In this document: positions 35,598-44,129 of the stretch, piece after piece
Layout: each line of letters opens with the position of its first letter
Numbering within the stretch: position 1 is the stretch's first letter
Origin: Brumimicrobium glaciale
Lineage (GTDB): Bacteria > Bacteroidota > Bacteroidia > Flavobacteriales_D > Crocinitomicaceae
Assembly (NCBI RefSeq): GCF_004152935.1
Contig: NZ_SETE01000006.1
Coordinates: forward strand, 248,001-312,000
DNA: 64,000 bases
Direction of reading: 5' to 3'
Program-made: the position numbers and the translations under genes
Notes under the pieces: generated by a model
Seen by the model: the letters and a program-made list of their open reading frames with translations, nothing else
Database searches by the model: none
Told to the model about the DNA's origin: nothing

Positions 35598-36722
35598 ATG
35601 AAACAGCTTATTGGACTTTTTGCTTTGCTTTTTTTATTTATCGGTTGCAAAAAAGACGTGGAGCAAAATTTTACGTTACAAAAATCAAGGTTAAAAAAGT
35701 CTTTCTTTGAAACTCAAAAGACACTATTGGAAAGAGTGAATGTCAAAGTAGAAAACTACCAAGATGATGTTAATTTCTTTAATAATTTGCCAGCACAATT
35801 TGCGCTTGAAGATTGTCAAATGACATGGAAGTCGTTGTACAATGAGTTCTTGATTTTGAGTCCATACCGATATTTTTCTGGAAATTTGGATGCTGGTTTT
35901 AAGCAAAATCAGAATAATTTTGATCTTTCAAGCATCAATTATGAATATATCGATTACTCGGTGAATCAGCCAAATGGCGGTATTGTTAGTGATACGATCA
36001 ATTATCCGACGATTAATCAAGTTAATCTTATTTCATGGCATCAAGTGGGTGGAGAAAAGAATGTTACACTTGGTTTTCATGCAGCTGAGTTTTTATTGTG
36101 GGGTGAAGATCTTTCTTTATCTGCTCCGGGGATGCGAACAAATATTGACTATCAGCAAATTAATACAGTAAATAAAAGACGAAAAGACTTCTTTGTGGAG
36201 ACTTCAACTCTTTTGACTTCCATGATTAAGGAGGTGAAAAATGATGCTGTTTATAAAGCAAGCCTTCTGTCGATGAATGAAGACGAAGCTTTTGCCGCTA
36301 TCTTGAAGGGCTATATGCGATTTATAAAGGAAGATTTGGTAAACAGAACTTTATTAAAACCATTAGGCAGCTTGGATGCCAAAGATGAATTGAGTGATTT
36401 TTCAGACAATACAATTGAGAATATTAAATCAAAATTAAAAGGATTGAGATTGGCATTAGATGGTTCTGAATTGTTTGCCGTTTCAGAAGAGTCATGGTAT
36501 TTTATGATAGATTTTATTACCGATGTAGATGAGGTTGCAGCGAAAGAAATCATATCTTCATTAGATAACGCAGAAGGATTGATTAATCAGATAAATGTTG
36601 ATTTCGATCAAGCATTGCAAAATCCGATGATGAGAGAAAAACTCAAAAATATAGCGGTTGAATTAAATAATATTCATGCAGTTCTAGAAAGAATAGTCGC
36701 CGAAAACACAACTGTGGGATAG
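35598..36722 (+). CDS. imelysin family lipoprotein (M75-like)
   Basis: The 374-residue lipoprotein (signal ending FIGC, Cys near 17) belongs to the imelysin/IrpA family of periplasmic or surface helical-bundle proteins linked to iron acquisition. The hallmark GxHxxE appears as GFHAAEFLLWGED (G159, H161, E164). The two helical-bundle halves are about 25-190 and 195-370. Despite the old peptidase name, members are thought to bind metal or substrate rather than cut proteins. Here the usual neighbours (di-haem peroxidase-like protein, TonB receptor) are absent, so it acts with unlinked genes. Length is typical. Regulation by iron is possible but no operator is seen. Confidence 0.88.
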   Translation: MKQLIGLFALLFLFIGCKKDVEQNFTLQKSRLKKSFFETQKTLLERVNVKVENYQDDVNFFNNLPAQFALEDCQMTWKSLYNEFLILSPYRYFSGNLDAGFKQNQNNFDLSSINYEYIDYSVNQPNGGIVSDTINYPTINQVNLISWHQVGGEKNVTLGFHAAEFLLWGEDLSLSAPGMRTNIDYQQINTVNKRRKDFFVETSTLLTSMIKEVKNDAVYKASLLSMNEDEAFAAILKGYMRFIKEDLVNRTLLKPLGSLDAKDELSDFSDNTIENIKSKLKGLRLALDGSELFAVSEESWYFMIDFITDVDEVAAKEIISSLDNAEGLINQINVDFDQALQNPMMREKLKNIAVELNNIHAVLERIVAENTTVG

Positions 36723-36761
36723 CAGCTTATTGCCTTTGTAAATAGCTTTCATCAATTTCAA

Positions 36762-37571
36762 TTACAAATAAAATGTAATTCCTAAGTCAAACGTCGTGGT
36801 GAACAAGTTTTCCCTTTGAATTTGATAAAACACATCTTCACTATTGAAAACATCGCTGTCTTTATTGTCAATGAATGAATCCGGTTTAGAATTTACCACC
36901 ACAGTGTATCTAAAGCCAGTGTAAAACGACATGAAGTTGGAAATAGGAATTCTTAATTTAAATCCCGTTTGGGCATAAATTCCGAAAACATTGTTCCATT
37001 CAAGTGCTGTTTCGTAATAATCTGTATTCGACCAACGATTGTCATCGCCTGAATTGGTGAATTCATTTAAGGAATAACCGTAATTTCCGTTTCTCATGGA
37101 TGAAAGAGAGATTCCAACAGAGAAATCATAAGAGAATCCAATTCCAGACGAACCTTGTTTGCTGGCAAATTCGAAAGAAGGACCGAAGTATAAATTCCTA
37201 TACTTTAAAGACTCAAATCTTAGATAAGTAGTGTCCCCTGGACTTTTACTCCCTTTTCCTGCATACAACGAAGTGTAATTGGACGGCATTGACAATTCAT
37301 AATTTTTGAAAGCTGCAAAAACACCCAAACTAAAACGTTTCGACATAGCACGATAATAATTGAAATTCACACCATAGTCTAACCAATCTTTGGTTTCCAC
37401 CATTTCATCACCAGAAGTCTTAAATTCCGTTTCTTTAAATGAACCTGAAACCAATGGTACATTTCCAACTACGCTAAAATCAAAGTGATTTTTTTTATTC
37501 ATAAAACCGCCTTGTGCAAGCACGAAGGTCGAGCTCAATAAAATGAGATATATTAATGTTGATTTAATCAT
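36762..37571 (-). CDS. outer-membrane beta-barrel-like protein
   Basis: The product of 269 residues has a signal peptide (MIKSTLIYLILLSSTFVLAQ). Its amphipathic strands end in aromatic residues (GVNFNYYRAM, FSLGVFAAFKNYEL, NLYFGPSFEF, FMSFYTGFRYTVVV) and close with FTTTFDLGITFYL. This pattern fits an 8- to 12-strand outer-membrane barrel. I placed the start at the ATG 37571, whose bases overlap the stop of the upstream gene (ATGATTAA, 37564-37571). A second ATG 30 bp upstream would add MNPYLLLSLK before the signal. The overlap indicates coupled translation with the M48-like protein, so the two probably act together in the envelope. The specific function is unknown. Confidence 0.75.
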   Translation of the reverse strand: MIKSTLIYLILLSSTFVLAQGGFMNKKNHFDFSVVGNVPLVSGSFKETEFKTSGDEMVETKDWLDYGVNFNYYRAMSKRFSLGVFAAFKNYELSMPSNYTSLYAGKGSKSPGDTTYLRFESLKYRNLYFGPSFEFASKQGSSGIGFSYDFSVGISLSSMRNGNYGYSLNEFTNSGDDNRWSNTDYYETALEWNNVFGIYAQTGFKLRIPISNFMSFYTGFRYTVVVNSKPDSFIDNKDSDVFNSEDVFYQIQRENLFTTTFDLGITFYL

Positions 37572-39585
37572 TTTTAGGGAAAGTAATAAGTATGGATTCA
37601 AGAAATGAATTTTGGATAATGCGCTTGTTGAATGGATTGTTGAGTCTATTGTAAATCAACCCCTCGGTTGTTCCATTTTTAGAGTCAAAATAAAGTGAAG
37701 CGAAAATTGCTTTATTTCCTGAGTAGAAAAATTCCGGAATAACGTAAGGCAGAGTAACGCCAAACAGTCCAATTAAATAAAAGGATTTGTATCTCGGTTC
37801 ATACGCGTGTTCATAAATAGAAATTCCTACAATTTCAGATGATGAAGTATTTAATTGAATGGCCAGCTCATCCGAGAATGGTGAATCTACAGCTTTACTA
37901 TAATTATTGTAATGGTAGTTTTGAATGAGAATAGCGTTGATTAAATAGTTGAGATTGTAATTATCTGTCGATGAAAATTCATTAACATCAATTCCAGTTT
38001 CCTTTTTGACTATCTCAAAAGCACCTTGAACAATCTCTTTGCTATCATTTTCACGAATCTCTTCAAGCTTCTTGTTTTTGAAGTTTACTAGACTAAAGTC
38101 GGCAATAGCAATAGATGAAGGATTAATATTTGCATTCACTTCTTTTATAGAATCTGATTTATATACCTTGAATTTCTCTTGAAATGCTTGACTTTTTACT
38201 AAGTCTGGAATGATAAATAAATGATAATTTGATGAATCAACTCCTTTTGATTTTAATTCTTGAGTTTCAATATCTAGTAATTCAGTTTCTCTATTATCTA
38301 GTGAATCCTTTAATTGAAAATCTTTAATTTCTGATAACAATCCTGTTTCTTGAAAGCTTTCCAATTTGAATTCAGCAGACTTAGAAGCAATGCGAATTAA
38401 ATCATCATACATTCTTGCAATAGCTTTACTTTCAGGATAAGTATTCGTTAAATCTTTAAGCGTTCGAAGTCCAAGTGATATTTGTGCTTCTCTGGATTGC
38501 ATGCTTAAAAAACGCATAAAAACGGCTCCTTTACTGTCAGAAATCTCGTAGGCATTGTATTTCTCAAACTGAATATTTCCTACAATTTGATTGATGTATC
38601 CCCACCAAGCAGAAGCTTTCAATTTATCTAGAAAATCCGAAGAATATCCTAATTTCTCCAATACATAAATTTCATAAATTGCGTTGCTAAAGTTGGCTTC
38701 CAAAACATTTAAAACAATAGATTCTTGACGAGCGATATGAACAATATTTTTAAAATCATCTTTATCGTTTAAAAAGGTCAGTTTAGAAGGAGCTTCAACA
38801 TTTTTAGACAATTGCTCAACTCTTTTTACGAGTAAAGGAAATTCCTTTTCATAACTATATTCTTTTGGATTTTTCTTTTGCAATAGAAAGAACTTCGATT
38901 CAGGAATATAAGTGTATTCATTATTAAAATATTTAGTATCGAAAGAATGTTCGTAGAAAGGTCTGTTTTGATATTTTAGAACATCAAAAGCACTCAAGAT
39001 TTCAGCTTCAGAATAAGGCTGTTTTGCTTTTACCAAATCAAATGCTTGTTGGTCTAGTGCTAATTCATTTTCTACAGAAAAACTAGACAATTCACTAATC
39101 ATGTTGTCCAAAGAAACTTTGCTTTCTGTTTTGTTATACAAAGGCTGAAGGTCACTTTTTAGAATTTCAACTTCTCGGGCAAGAAAGAACATTAATTGCG
39201 CTTCATTGCTTAATTTACTGATCAGACCCGAAGTAACAAATAGATTCAATGAATCTGAAAATGTTGCTACAGTATTGCTTCGTACTAAATAAACCGAATA
39301 GTTTTCAGGGGTTAATTTCTTTAATAAATCAGTGGCGTAATTCGAAACAGGATCACCATAAACAATCATGTTTGAGGAATAAATTTGATCTAAATAAAAA
39401 GCTTTTGCATCCTTTTTTATTCCTCTAATCCAAGGACTGTCTTGCGGAATAAAAAAGCGAGATTTGTGCTGTTCTAAAAATGATGGAGTATTTCCGCTTG
39501 AATAAAGAAAGGAATTTTCTCCGGTTTTATTCTGTCCAAAAACATTTGTTACCATGAACAGTAAAAAGATGATTACTATGCGCAT
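37564..39585 (-). CDS. exported M48-like protein lacking zinc ligands
   Basis: The 673-residue protein has a signal peptide (1-17, ending NVFG) and resembles an M48 peptidase domain between about 60 and 230. The segment YLVRSNTVATFSDSLNLFVTSGLISKLSNEAQLMFFLAREVEIL has the shape of the M48 core. HExxH is replaced by AREVEI (136-141: R137 for the first His, E138 kept, I141 for the second). The later Glu/Asp motif survives in part (ENELALDQQAFDLVKAKQPY). It is thus a probable pseudo-peptidase, perhaps a scaffold or regulator. The C-terminal 400 residues are helical and unrecognised. It overlaps the barrel gene by eight bases. The M48 relationship is my inference from the sequence pattern. Confidence 0.6.
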   Translation of the reverse strand: MRIVIIFLLFMVTNVFGQNKTGENSFLYSSGNTPSFLEQHKSRFFIPQDSPWIRGIKKDAKAFYLDQIYSSNMIVYGDPVSNYATDLLKKLTPENYSVYLVRSNTVATFSDSLNLFVTSGLISKLSNEAQLMFFLAREVEILKSDLQPLYNKTESKVSLDNMISELSSFSVENELALDQQAFDLVKAKQPYSEAEILSAFDVLKYQNRPFYEHSFDTKYFNNEYTYIPESKFFLLQKKNPKEYSYEKEFPLLVKRVEQLSKNVEAPSKLTFLNDKDDFKNIVHIARQESIVLNVLEANFSNAIYEIYVLEKLGYSSDFLDKLKASAWWGYINQIVGNIQFEKYNAYEISDSKGAVFMRFLSMQSREAQISLGLRTLKDLTNTYPESKAIARMYDDLIRIASKSAEFKLESFQETGLLSEIKDFQLKDSLDNRETELLDIETQELKSKGVDSSNYHLFIIPDLVKSQAFQEKFKVYKSDSIKEVNANINPSSIAIADFSLVNFKNKKLEEIRENDSKEIVQGAFEIVKKETGIDVNEFSSTDNYNLNYLINAILIQNYHYNNYSKAVDSPFSDELAIQLNTSSSEIVGISIYEHAYEPRYKSFYLIGLFGVTLPYVIPEFFYSGNKAIFASLYFDSKNGTTEGLIYNRLNNPFNKRIIQNSFLESILITFPKND

Positions 39586-39783
39586 TTAATAAGGTTTATT
39601 CTTGAGGGTTCTTGTTTCAATAAGTATTCAACAAAACTAATATAATTTATAAAATGCGGAAGAGAAAGTTGTGGTGATCATTGAAGTAAAACAATACTTG
39701 TTTGTTTACTAGTGTATTGTAAAAAGTTTTCAATATATTTATATCTTGAAACAAGCACTACGAACATTTTAAAAAATAGAATT

Positions 39784-41640
39784 ATGAAGTCTATTCCATC
39801 CTTTTCAGGAATTAAAACCATATTATTTACTCTATTCATTGGTTTTAGTTTTTCATTTTATGCAAACAACCATATTCCAACAAAATCTTATTTCGATCAT
39901 CTTTCGGAAGTGAATAAAGAATGGAGTCATCACAAAGAAGCTGCTCCAGAAGGATTAATTTCATTTAATTCAGATTTAGATAGAATTCAATTGCATCTTA
40001 ATTTGGTAATCGATCATTTGAAAACAAATTCTCCTTCAAATTTTAATTCAGATCAAATTTCCAATAGATTGACTTTATTAGACAAGCTGCAAGATTATGC
40101 TGACAATAAAGTTTTTCCAATCAATAAATATCATTCGATAAGAACACCTTATTTTGTTGATCATTTAGGAACTAATTGTGCTGTTGGACAAATGATTTAT
40201 GTTTCTGGAAATGAAGATTTGGTTGCCAAAATCAGCAAAGAACATAATTATGATTACTTAAAGGACACTCTAACAGAAGGAGTTGTGGAATGGGCCAAAG
40301 AATTTGGTTTTACGTTAGATGAATTAAAATGGATTCAGCCGGCATATCCGCCAACTCAAACTATGGATCAAGTTTTAGATGGAACTAATGGGAAGGTAAA
40401 TAAAATTCTACGTCATTACTCTGGTGAAAAGTTAACTATTGCTGGTGAGTTCACGGAATTGGATGGTTCACCATGTTTAAATATTGGTTTTTATGAGAAC
40501 AATCAGCTTTCATGTTATGGAAATGGACTTGATGGGAAAATTAATGACATTCTACATTTAATTGATGGTATATATGCTTTTGGTGAATTTACTCACAGTG
40601 GTGAGGTTTTTCCGATTGCTAAGTTTGATGGTACAAATTGGAATTATATTGGAATCCCGAATAGAATCGGCGCAACAGCATCTGTGGCAAATTTTGGAGG
40701 ATCGGGTTATAACTATGAAGTTGCTATTGCACATAGTTCAATTCCTAATCATCAAGAAATATGGCATTTTATGAATAATAATACGTGGGAAAGGCAAGCC
40801 AAAGTGAATGGAATCATTAATGATATTCTTGCGAGTGGATATGGTCGTGTACATGTAGGGAATTTTGATTCAGTTATTGTTTATAATTCTAATGCAACAA
40901 TCGACACATCTTTGTCTGTAAATAATGTAGTTATCAGTAAATATTATGAAGATGTTTGGCATGGAATATCGGGAGAAATAAGTGAGACTATTAATATAGT
41001 TAAGGAGATAGGTGGAGCTTTAATTTTTGGTGGAACATGTGTTGGTTCAGCGTGGGGTAATGATGTTTGTATTAGCAGATATTTTAATTCAGTTTTACAA
41101 CCTTTGTATCTTAATGATCATCAATTTCTTCAATATTCAGTAAATACTATTGCTTATAATTATGGTGACAAATTCACATTTGGAGGAGATTTCGAGATAG
41201 ATCCAGGCATAGGTACTTATGGAATAAACCTCGCAAACTTTAACTTAATTAGTAATAGTATAGAGCCTCTTGCTGATCTTGATCAACCTGTAAATAGTTT
41301 AATATATTTTGGAGAAGATTTATACATTGGAGGAGATTTTCAGAACAACTTGGGAAGTCCAATCAATTATTTAGGAAAAATGTCTTCAACTGTCGGACTG
41401 AATGAAAATACAGCTGAAATAAACCTCAACGTTTATCCAAATCCTTTTAATTCAATAATTAATTTAGAAGGAATTGAAGAAGGAGCAAAATACTCAATTC
41501 TTTATATCGATGGACGAGTTGCTAAGAGTGGAACTGTAATGAATGAAAAAATAAATGATTTAGATTTCTTACCAAAAGGCAGTTATTTATTGCAATTAGA
41601 ATCGATGAAAGGGAATATCGTTAGGAAGATTTTCAAGTAG
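39784..41640 (+). CDS. T9SS-secreted beta-propeller-like surface protein
   Basis: The product of 618 residues starts at the ATG 39784, where a signal peptide begins (MKSIPSFSGIKTILFTLFIG). A GTG 72 bp upstream keeps the frame open but adds no conserved sequence. An N-terminal domain (about 35-200) has TPYFVDHLGTNCAVGQMIYVSG and WAKEFGFTLDELKWIQPAYPP, a conserved module I recall at the start of Bacteroidota secreted proteins. About 210-540 holds repeats of about 50 residues with GGDF/GEF turns (IAGEFTELDG, FGEFTHSGE, FGGDFEIDPG, IGGDFQNNLG), suggesting a beta propeller. The last 75 residues are a sorting tail (VYPNPFNSIINLEG to IVRKIFK) for type IX secretion. The ligand is unknown. Confidence 0.82.
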   Translation: MKSIPSFSGIKTILFTLFIGFSFSFYANNHIPTKSYFDHLSEVNKEWSHHKEAAPEGLISFNSDLDRIQLHLNLVIDHLKTNSPSNFNSDQISNRLTLLDKLQDYADNKVFPINKYHSIRTPYFVDHLGTNCAVGQMIYVSGNEDLVAKISKEHNYDYLKDTLTEGVVEWAKEFGFTLDELKWIQPAYPPTQTMDQVLDGTNGKVNKILRHYSGEKLTIAGEFTELDGSPCLNIGFYENNQLSCYGNGLDGKINDILHLIDGIYAFGEFTHSGEVFPIAKFDGTNWNYIGIPNRIGATASVANFGGSGYNYEVAIAHSSIPNHQEIWHFMNNNTWERQAKVNGIINDILASGYGRVHVGNFDSVIVYNSNATIDTSLSVNNVVISKYYEDVWHGISGEISETINIVKEIGGALIFGGTCVGSAWGNDVCISRYFNSVLQPLYLNDHQFLQYSVNTIAYNYGDKFTFGGDFEIDPGIGTYGINLANFNLISNSIEPLADLDQPVNSLIYFGEDLYIGGDFQNNLGSPINYLGKMSSTVGLNENTAEINLNVYPNPFNSIINLEGIEEGAKYSILYIDGRVAKSGTVMNEKINDLDFLPKGSYLLQLESMKGNIVRKIFK

Positions 41641-41733
41641 CCTTTGCATGAAAACCTTAAATACTGCGTTATACTTGTTTGAAAGCATTACATTTAGTAG
41701 ATTGAAGAAATTTATAATGAACTAAAATTAACA

Positions 41734-41925
41734 ATGAAACAAGAAGAAATAATAGATTTAAAAGTAGAGAAAAAACGAAAGTCAACTTCCATTATTAACG
41801 CTGTCTTTATTGGAGCAATGATTGGAATTGTAATCTTCAGTATTTTTAAAAGCAGTATCAGTATTGTCTCACTAATCCCTTTGTACTTTATTTATAGAGC
41901 GTTTAATAAATCTAATAATAAGTAA
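41734..41925 (+). CDS. small membrane protein
   Basis: A 63-residue protein with a charged N-terminus (MKQEEIIDLKVEKKRKS) and two closely spaced hydrophobic segments (about 21-39 and 42-56), probably a helical hairpin in the inner membrane. It lies 5 bp before the next gene and is probably co-transcribed with it. No family is recognised. The tight spacing and sensible hydrophobic pattern are the only support that it is real. Confidence 0.55.
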   Translation: MKQEEIIDLKVEKKRKSTSIINAVFIGAMIGIVIFSIFKSSISIVSLIPLYFIYRAFNKSNNK

Positions 41926-41930
41926 AAACT

Positions 41931-43022
41931 ATGCGCTGCTACTTTCTGATAATATTTCTCTTACTATTAAGTGGAATAAAGGCCCAAATTGTCGTTGTCG
42001 ACATTAAAAACAAGCCAATTCCTTATGTTGAAGTCTTATCAAACAATAAATATTTCTACACGCAGACCAATTTGAAAGGGGAGTTGAATTGGAATGAGGT
42101 TTTGAAACTAAATCCTACGGATACATTGTTTTTTCAGCTTATCACTTATGAGAGCGTTTATTTTATCAAAAGTGAATTAACTTCAAACGATACTATCAGG
42201 TTAGCGGATCAAATCCAGGATCGAATACAAGAATTCCAAGAGTTTTCAGTCGTTTCAAATAACAAAAAGAACAAGTATCAAATCATAGATGTCTGCTTTA
42301 GAAGTTACCAAGTAAATGATGATTCTGTTGCCTACTATTTGGATGGAAAAGGACAATGGATTTCGAAAATCAATAAAAGTAGATTTGATTTATTATTAAA
42401 AGAGAATAGATCTTTAGCAAATAAAGTCATTGAAAAAGAGGACGATAATCCAGATCGAACAGTTAATTTTGGATTCTCACCTTCTGTTCCTCGGCCGCCA
42501 TTTTATTACCTACCTTTTCAGTATCACAAAGATTTAACCTATCGTTTCAAGGACAGTTCTAATATTGAACTGTTTATTAAAGACAGCATTTATGTTGGGA
42601 ATATAGAAACGACCAAAGACCATGTATTCTATACCATTTCTGATTATGATTTTGTGGGAACGAATAAACTGTTAAAAAATGAGATCAATAGAATTCAAAA
42701 GCAAATAACATTGATTTTCAGAAACTACGAAGGATTTAATGTCAAAACGATACAAAACTACGATGACTTGTTGTATTATAAATCATATACCGAATTGTCA
42801 GCAAAACACAATGAAGAGAAAGACTACAAAAGATTTACACAAGTTACAGAGTTGTTCTTTGAGAACGTTGCTTATGCTCAGTCAATTAATAAAAAGGAGA
42901 TCAAAGATTCTACTAAAAATTGGAGGGAAAGTAATTACACTTCTGAATTTTGGAAAACTTGCGATTGCGAACTTTATGAACCACCAATTAGACAATTGTT
43001 AAGTAATTTATATGAACGATGA
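41931..43022 (+). CDS. exported protein with carboxypeptidase-regulatory-like start
   Basis: The 363-residue protein has a signal peptide (MRCYFLIIFLLLLSGIKAQ). A short beta-sandwich-like N-terminal domain (about 20-95: VVVDIKNKPIPYVEVLSNNKYFYTQTNLKGELNW) recalls the CarboxypepD regulatory-like domain found on TonB receptors and surface proteins. The remainder (about 100-363) is mixed alpha/beta, rich in Asn, Lys and Tyr, without known motifs; a DCELYEPP segment lies near the end. It begins 5 bp after the small membrane protein gene. I do not recognise a function. Confidence 0.65.
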   Translation: MRCYFLIIFLLLLSGIKAQIVVVDIKNKPIPYVEVLSNNKYFYTQTNLKGELNWNEVLKLNPTDTLFFQLITYESVYFIKSELTSNDTIRLADQIQDRIQEFQEFSVVSNNKKNKYQIIDVCFRSYQVNDDSVAYYLDGKGQWISKINKSRFDLLLKENRSLANKVIEKEDDNPDRTVNFGFSPSVPRPPFYYLPFQYHKDLTYRFKDSSNIELFIKDSIYVGNIETTKDHVFYTISDYDFVGTNKLLKNEINRIQKQITLIFRNYEGFNVKTIQNYDDLLYYKSYTELSAKHNEEKDYKRFTQVTELFFENVAYAQSINKKEIKDSTKNWRESNYTSEFWKTCDCELYEPPIRQLLSNLYER

Positions 43023-43131
43023 GGTTGAAAGCACATTTTTTCTCTAAAGTGAAAAGCAAAATTGATAGATATATGAGTAATAGATTATTTAAAAATATTA
43101 GCTTATCTTTGAATTATTAAAAGCTGGAATT

Positions 43132-43359
43132 ATGAATATTGAAGCTACAAGGTTAGAATTAATGCATCTTTTGCTACAAACCCAAAAAGAGAGTCTTTTA
43201 AAGAAAATCAAAGATGTTTTTGAAGAAGAGCAAATTGATTGGTATGTGGATATGTCCAAAGAGGAGCAGGAAGAAATCAAAATTGGTTTGGCTCAAGCAG
43301 ACAAAGGAGAGCTAATTGATCATGATATTGTAATGAAACGTTTTGATAAATGGCATTAA
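43132..43359 (+). CDS. orphan antitoxin of a RelE/ParE-type pair
   Basis: This 75-residue acidic helical protein has the look of Bacteroidota antitoxins paired with RelE/ParE toxins. It has an N-terminal helical region, then EEQEEIKIGLAQADKGELIDHDIVMKRFDKWH, where the GLxQxxxGExxxHxxVMxRxxKW pattern is characteristic as I recall it. Its partner gene begins inside its own last codons (ATG at 43350) but is cut after 16 codons. It may now be an orphan able to affect other toxins or its own promoter. The family match is by pattern recall. Confidence 0.65.
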   Translation: MNIEATRLELMHLLLQTQKESLLKKIKDVFEEEQIDWYVDMSKEEQEEIKIGLAQADKGELIDHDIVMKRFDKWH

Positions 43360-43400
43360 TAATAGTTTGGACTCCTCAAGCTGAACAAGCTTTAACATGA
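43350..43400 (+). pseudogene. truncated RelE/ParE-like toxin stub
   Basis: An ATG overlapping the antitoxin's final codons opens a frame encoding MALIIVWTPQAEQALT then TGA. The start IVWTPQAEQ is the usual N-terminus of ParE/RelE toxins, whose full length is about 95 residues. The next bases (about 43408-43438) are the repeated word TTCTTGAATCTTTGAAT, also found at 56622 and 56682, so a repeat lies where the toxin body should be. Confidence 0.6.
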
Positions 43401-43472
43401 GTTTTTAAATTCTTGAATCTTTGAATCTTTGAATGATTCATTTCAAATCTCCACAAATTCCTTCCCAAAAAG

Positions 43473-43484
43473 TGACGAAAGTCA
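43473..43484. promoter_or_regulatory. TGAC-N4-GTCA site upstream of copper cluster
   Basis: TGACGAAAGTCA is an inverted repeat centred 41 bp before the -7 element at 43520, a position from which a Crp/Fnr-type activator could work. It shares its core with 11027-11038. Confidence 0.4.
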
Positions 43485-43519
43485 TACAATACATTAGCGG
43501 ATAAAATTGACTTTAATGC

Positions 43520-43527
43520 TATCTTTG
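43520..43527 (+). promoter_or_regulatory. TAnnTTTG -7 element of copper cluster
   Basis: TATCTTTG is an exact TAnnTTTG match eight bases before the ATG at 43536, so the leader would be very short. No clear -33 TTG is at the usual distance, which fits a promoter needing an activator. Confidence 0.55.
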
Positions 43528-43535
43528 TATTATAA

Positions 43536-43913
43536 ATGAAAAAACTAATATCCATATCGCTTCTTTCTATCATGTTGAGCTACTCGTTCAATCAGATTGG
43601 CATTTTTGCGGAATATGTAATGGATATTGAGCAGTTCACGGAATTGTATTGTGAAAACAAAGACAAGCCTGAATTAAAATGTAACGGAAAATGTCACTTG
43701 GCAGATCAGCTTGCAGATAATCAAGAAGAGAAAGAAAGTAAAGACATTCAAGTTTCCCCTGAGATTCTTATGTTTATAGCAGAAGCTAATTTTGAAATCG
43801 AAGAACACCTTGATTTTTATGTTGAAGAAAATATTTCTTATTACTTCAACACCGATTTAACAGAAGGAATTGGGAATGTTATATTCCAGCCACCTCAACA
43901 AAAAACTGTCTAA
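43536..43913 (+). CDS. small exported or membrane protein with CxxxC motif
   Basis: The 125-residue protein has a hydrophobic N-terminus (ISISLLSIMLSYSFNQIGIFA, a signal peptide or anchor). The conserved block LYCENKDKPELKCNGKCHLADQLA follows, with C39, C49, C53 and H54. The C-terminal half is acidic and ends in a Pro/Gln tail (FQPPQQKTV). I recall similar unnamed proteins with a CxxDKPxxxCxGKC block near metal-related TonB receptors in Bacteroidota. Together with the Met-rich lipoprotein and OprC-like receptor downstream this suggests copper binding or delivery in the periplasm, which is inference. It is the first gene of the apparent cluster; the next starts 216 bp later. Confidence 0.7.
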   Translation: MKKLISISLLSIMLSYSFNQIGIFAEYVMDIEQFTELYCENKDKPELKCNGKCHLADQLADNQEEKESKDIQVSPEILMFIAEANFEIEEHLDFYVEENISYYFNTDLTEGIGNVIFQPPQQKTV

Positions 43914-44129
43914 CTATTTATGCTGTTAATTCTATTTGCGAAGTTTTAAAAGTTTCGTTCTAATGGAGAACAAATATTAAAAGTTCAGACTTCCCCCAAT
44001 TTTAAAAGCGTTCTAAAGAAATAGTTTCTATTTCTCAATTGCTTTGCCCCAAGAATTATTTATTAAAAATTCATCGACTCAAAAAAAAAGAGATTGATTG
44101 AATCTACACATTATTTTAAAATTAAAAAG

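Noticed and set aside
39712-39783. GTG-initiated extension of the propeller protein
   Set aside because: It would place 24 unconserved residues before a good signal peptide; the ATG at 39784 is preferred.
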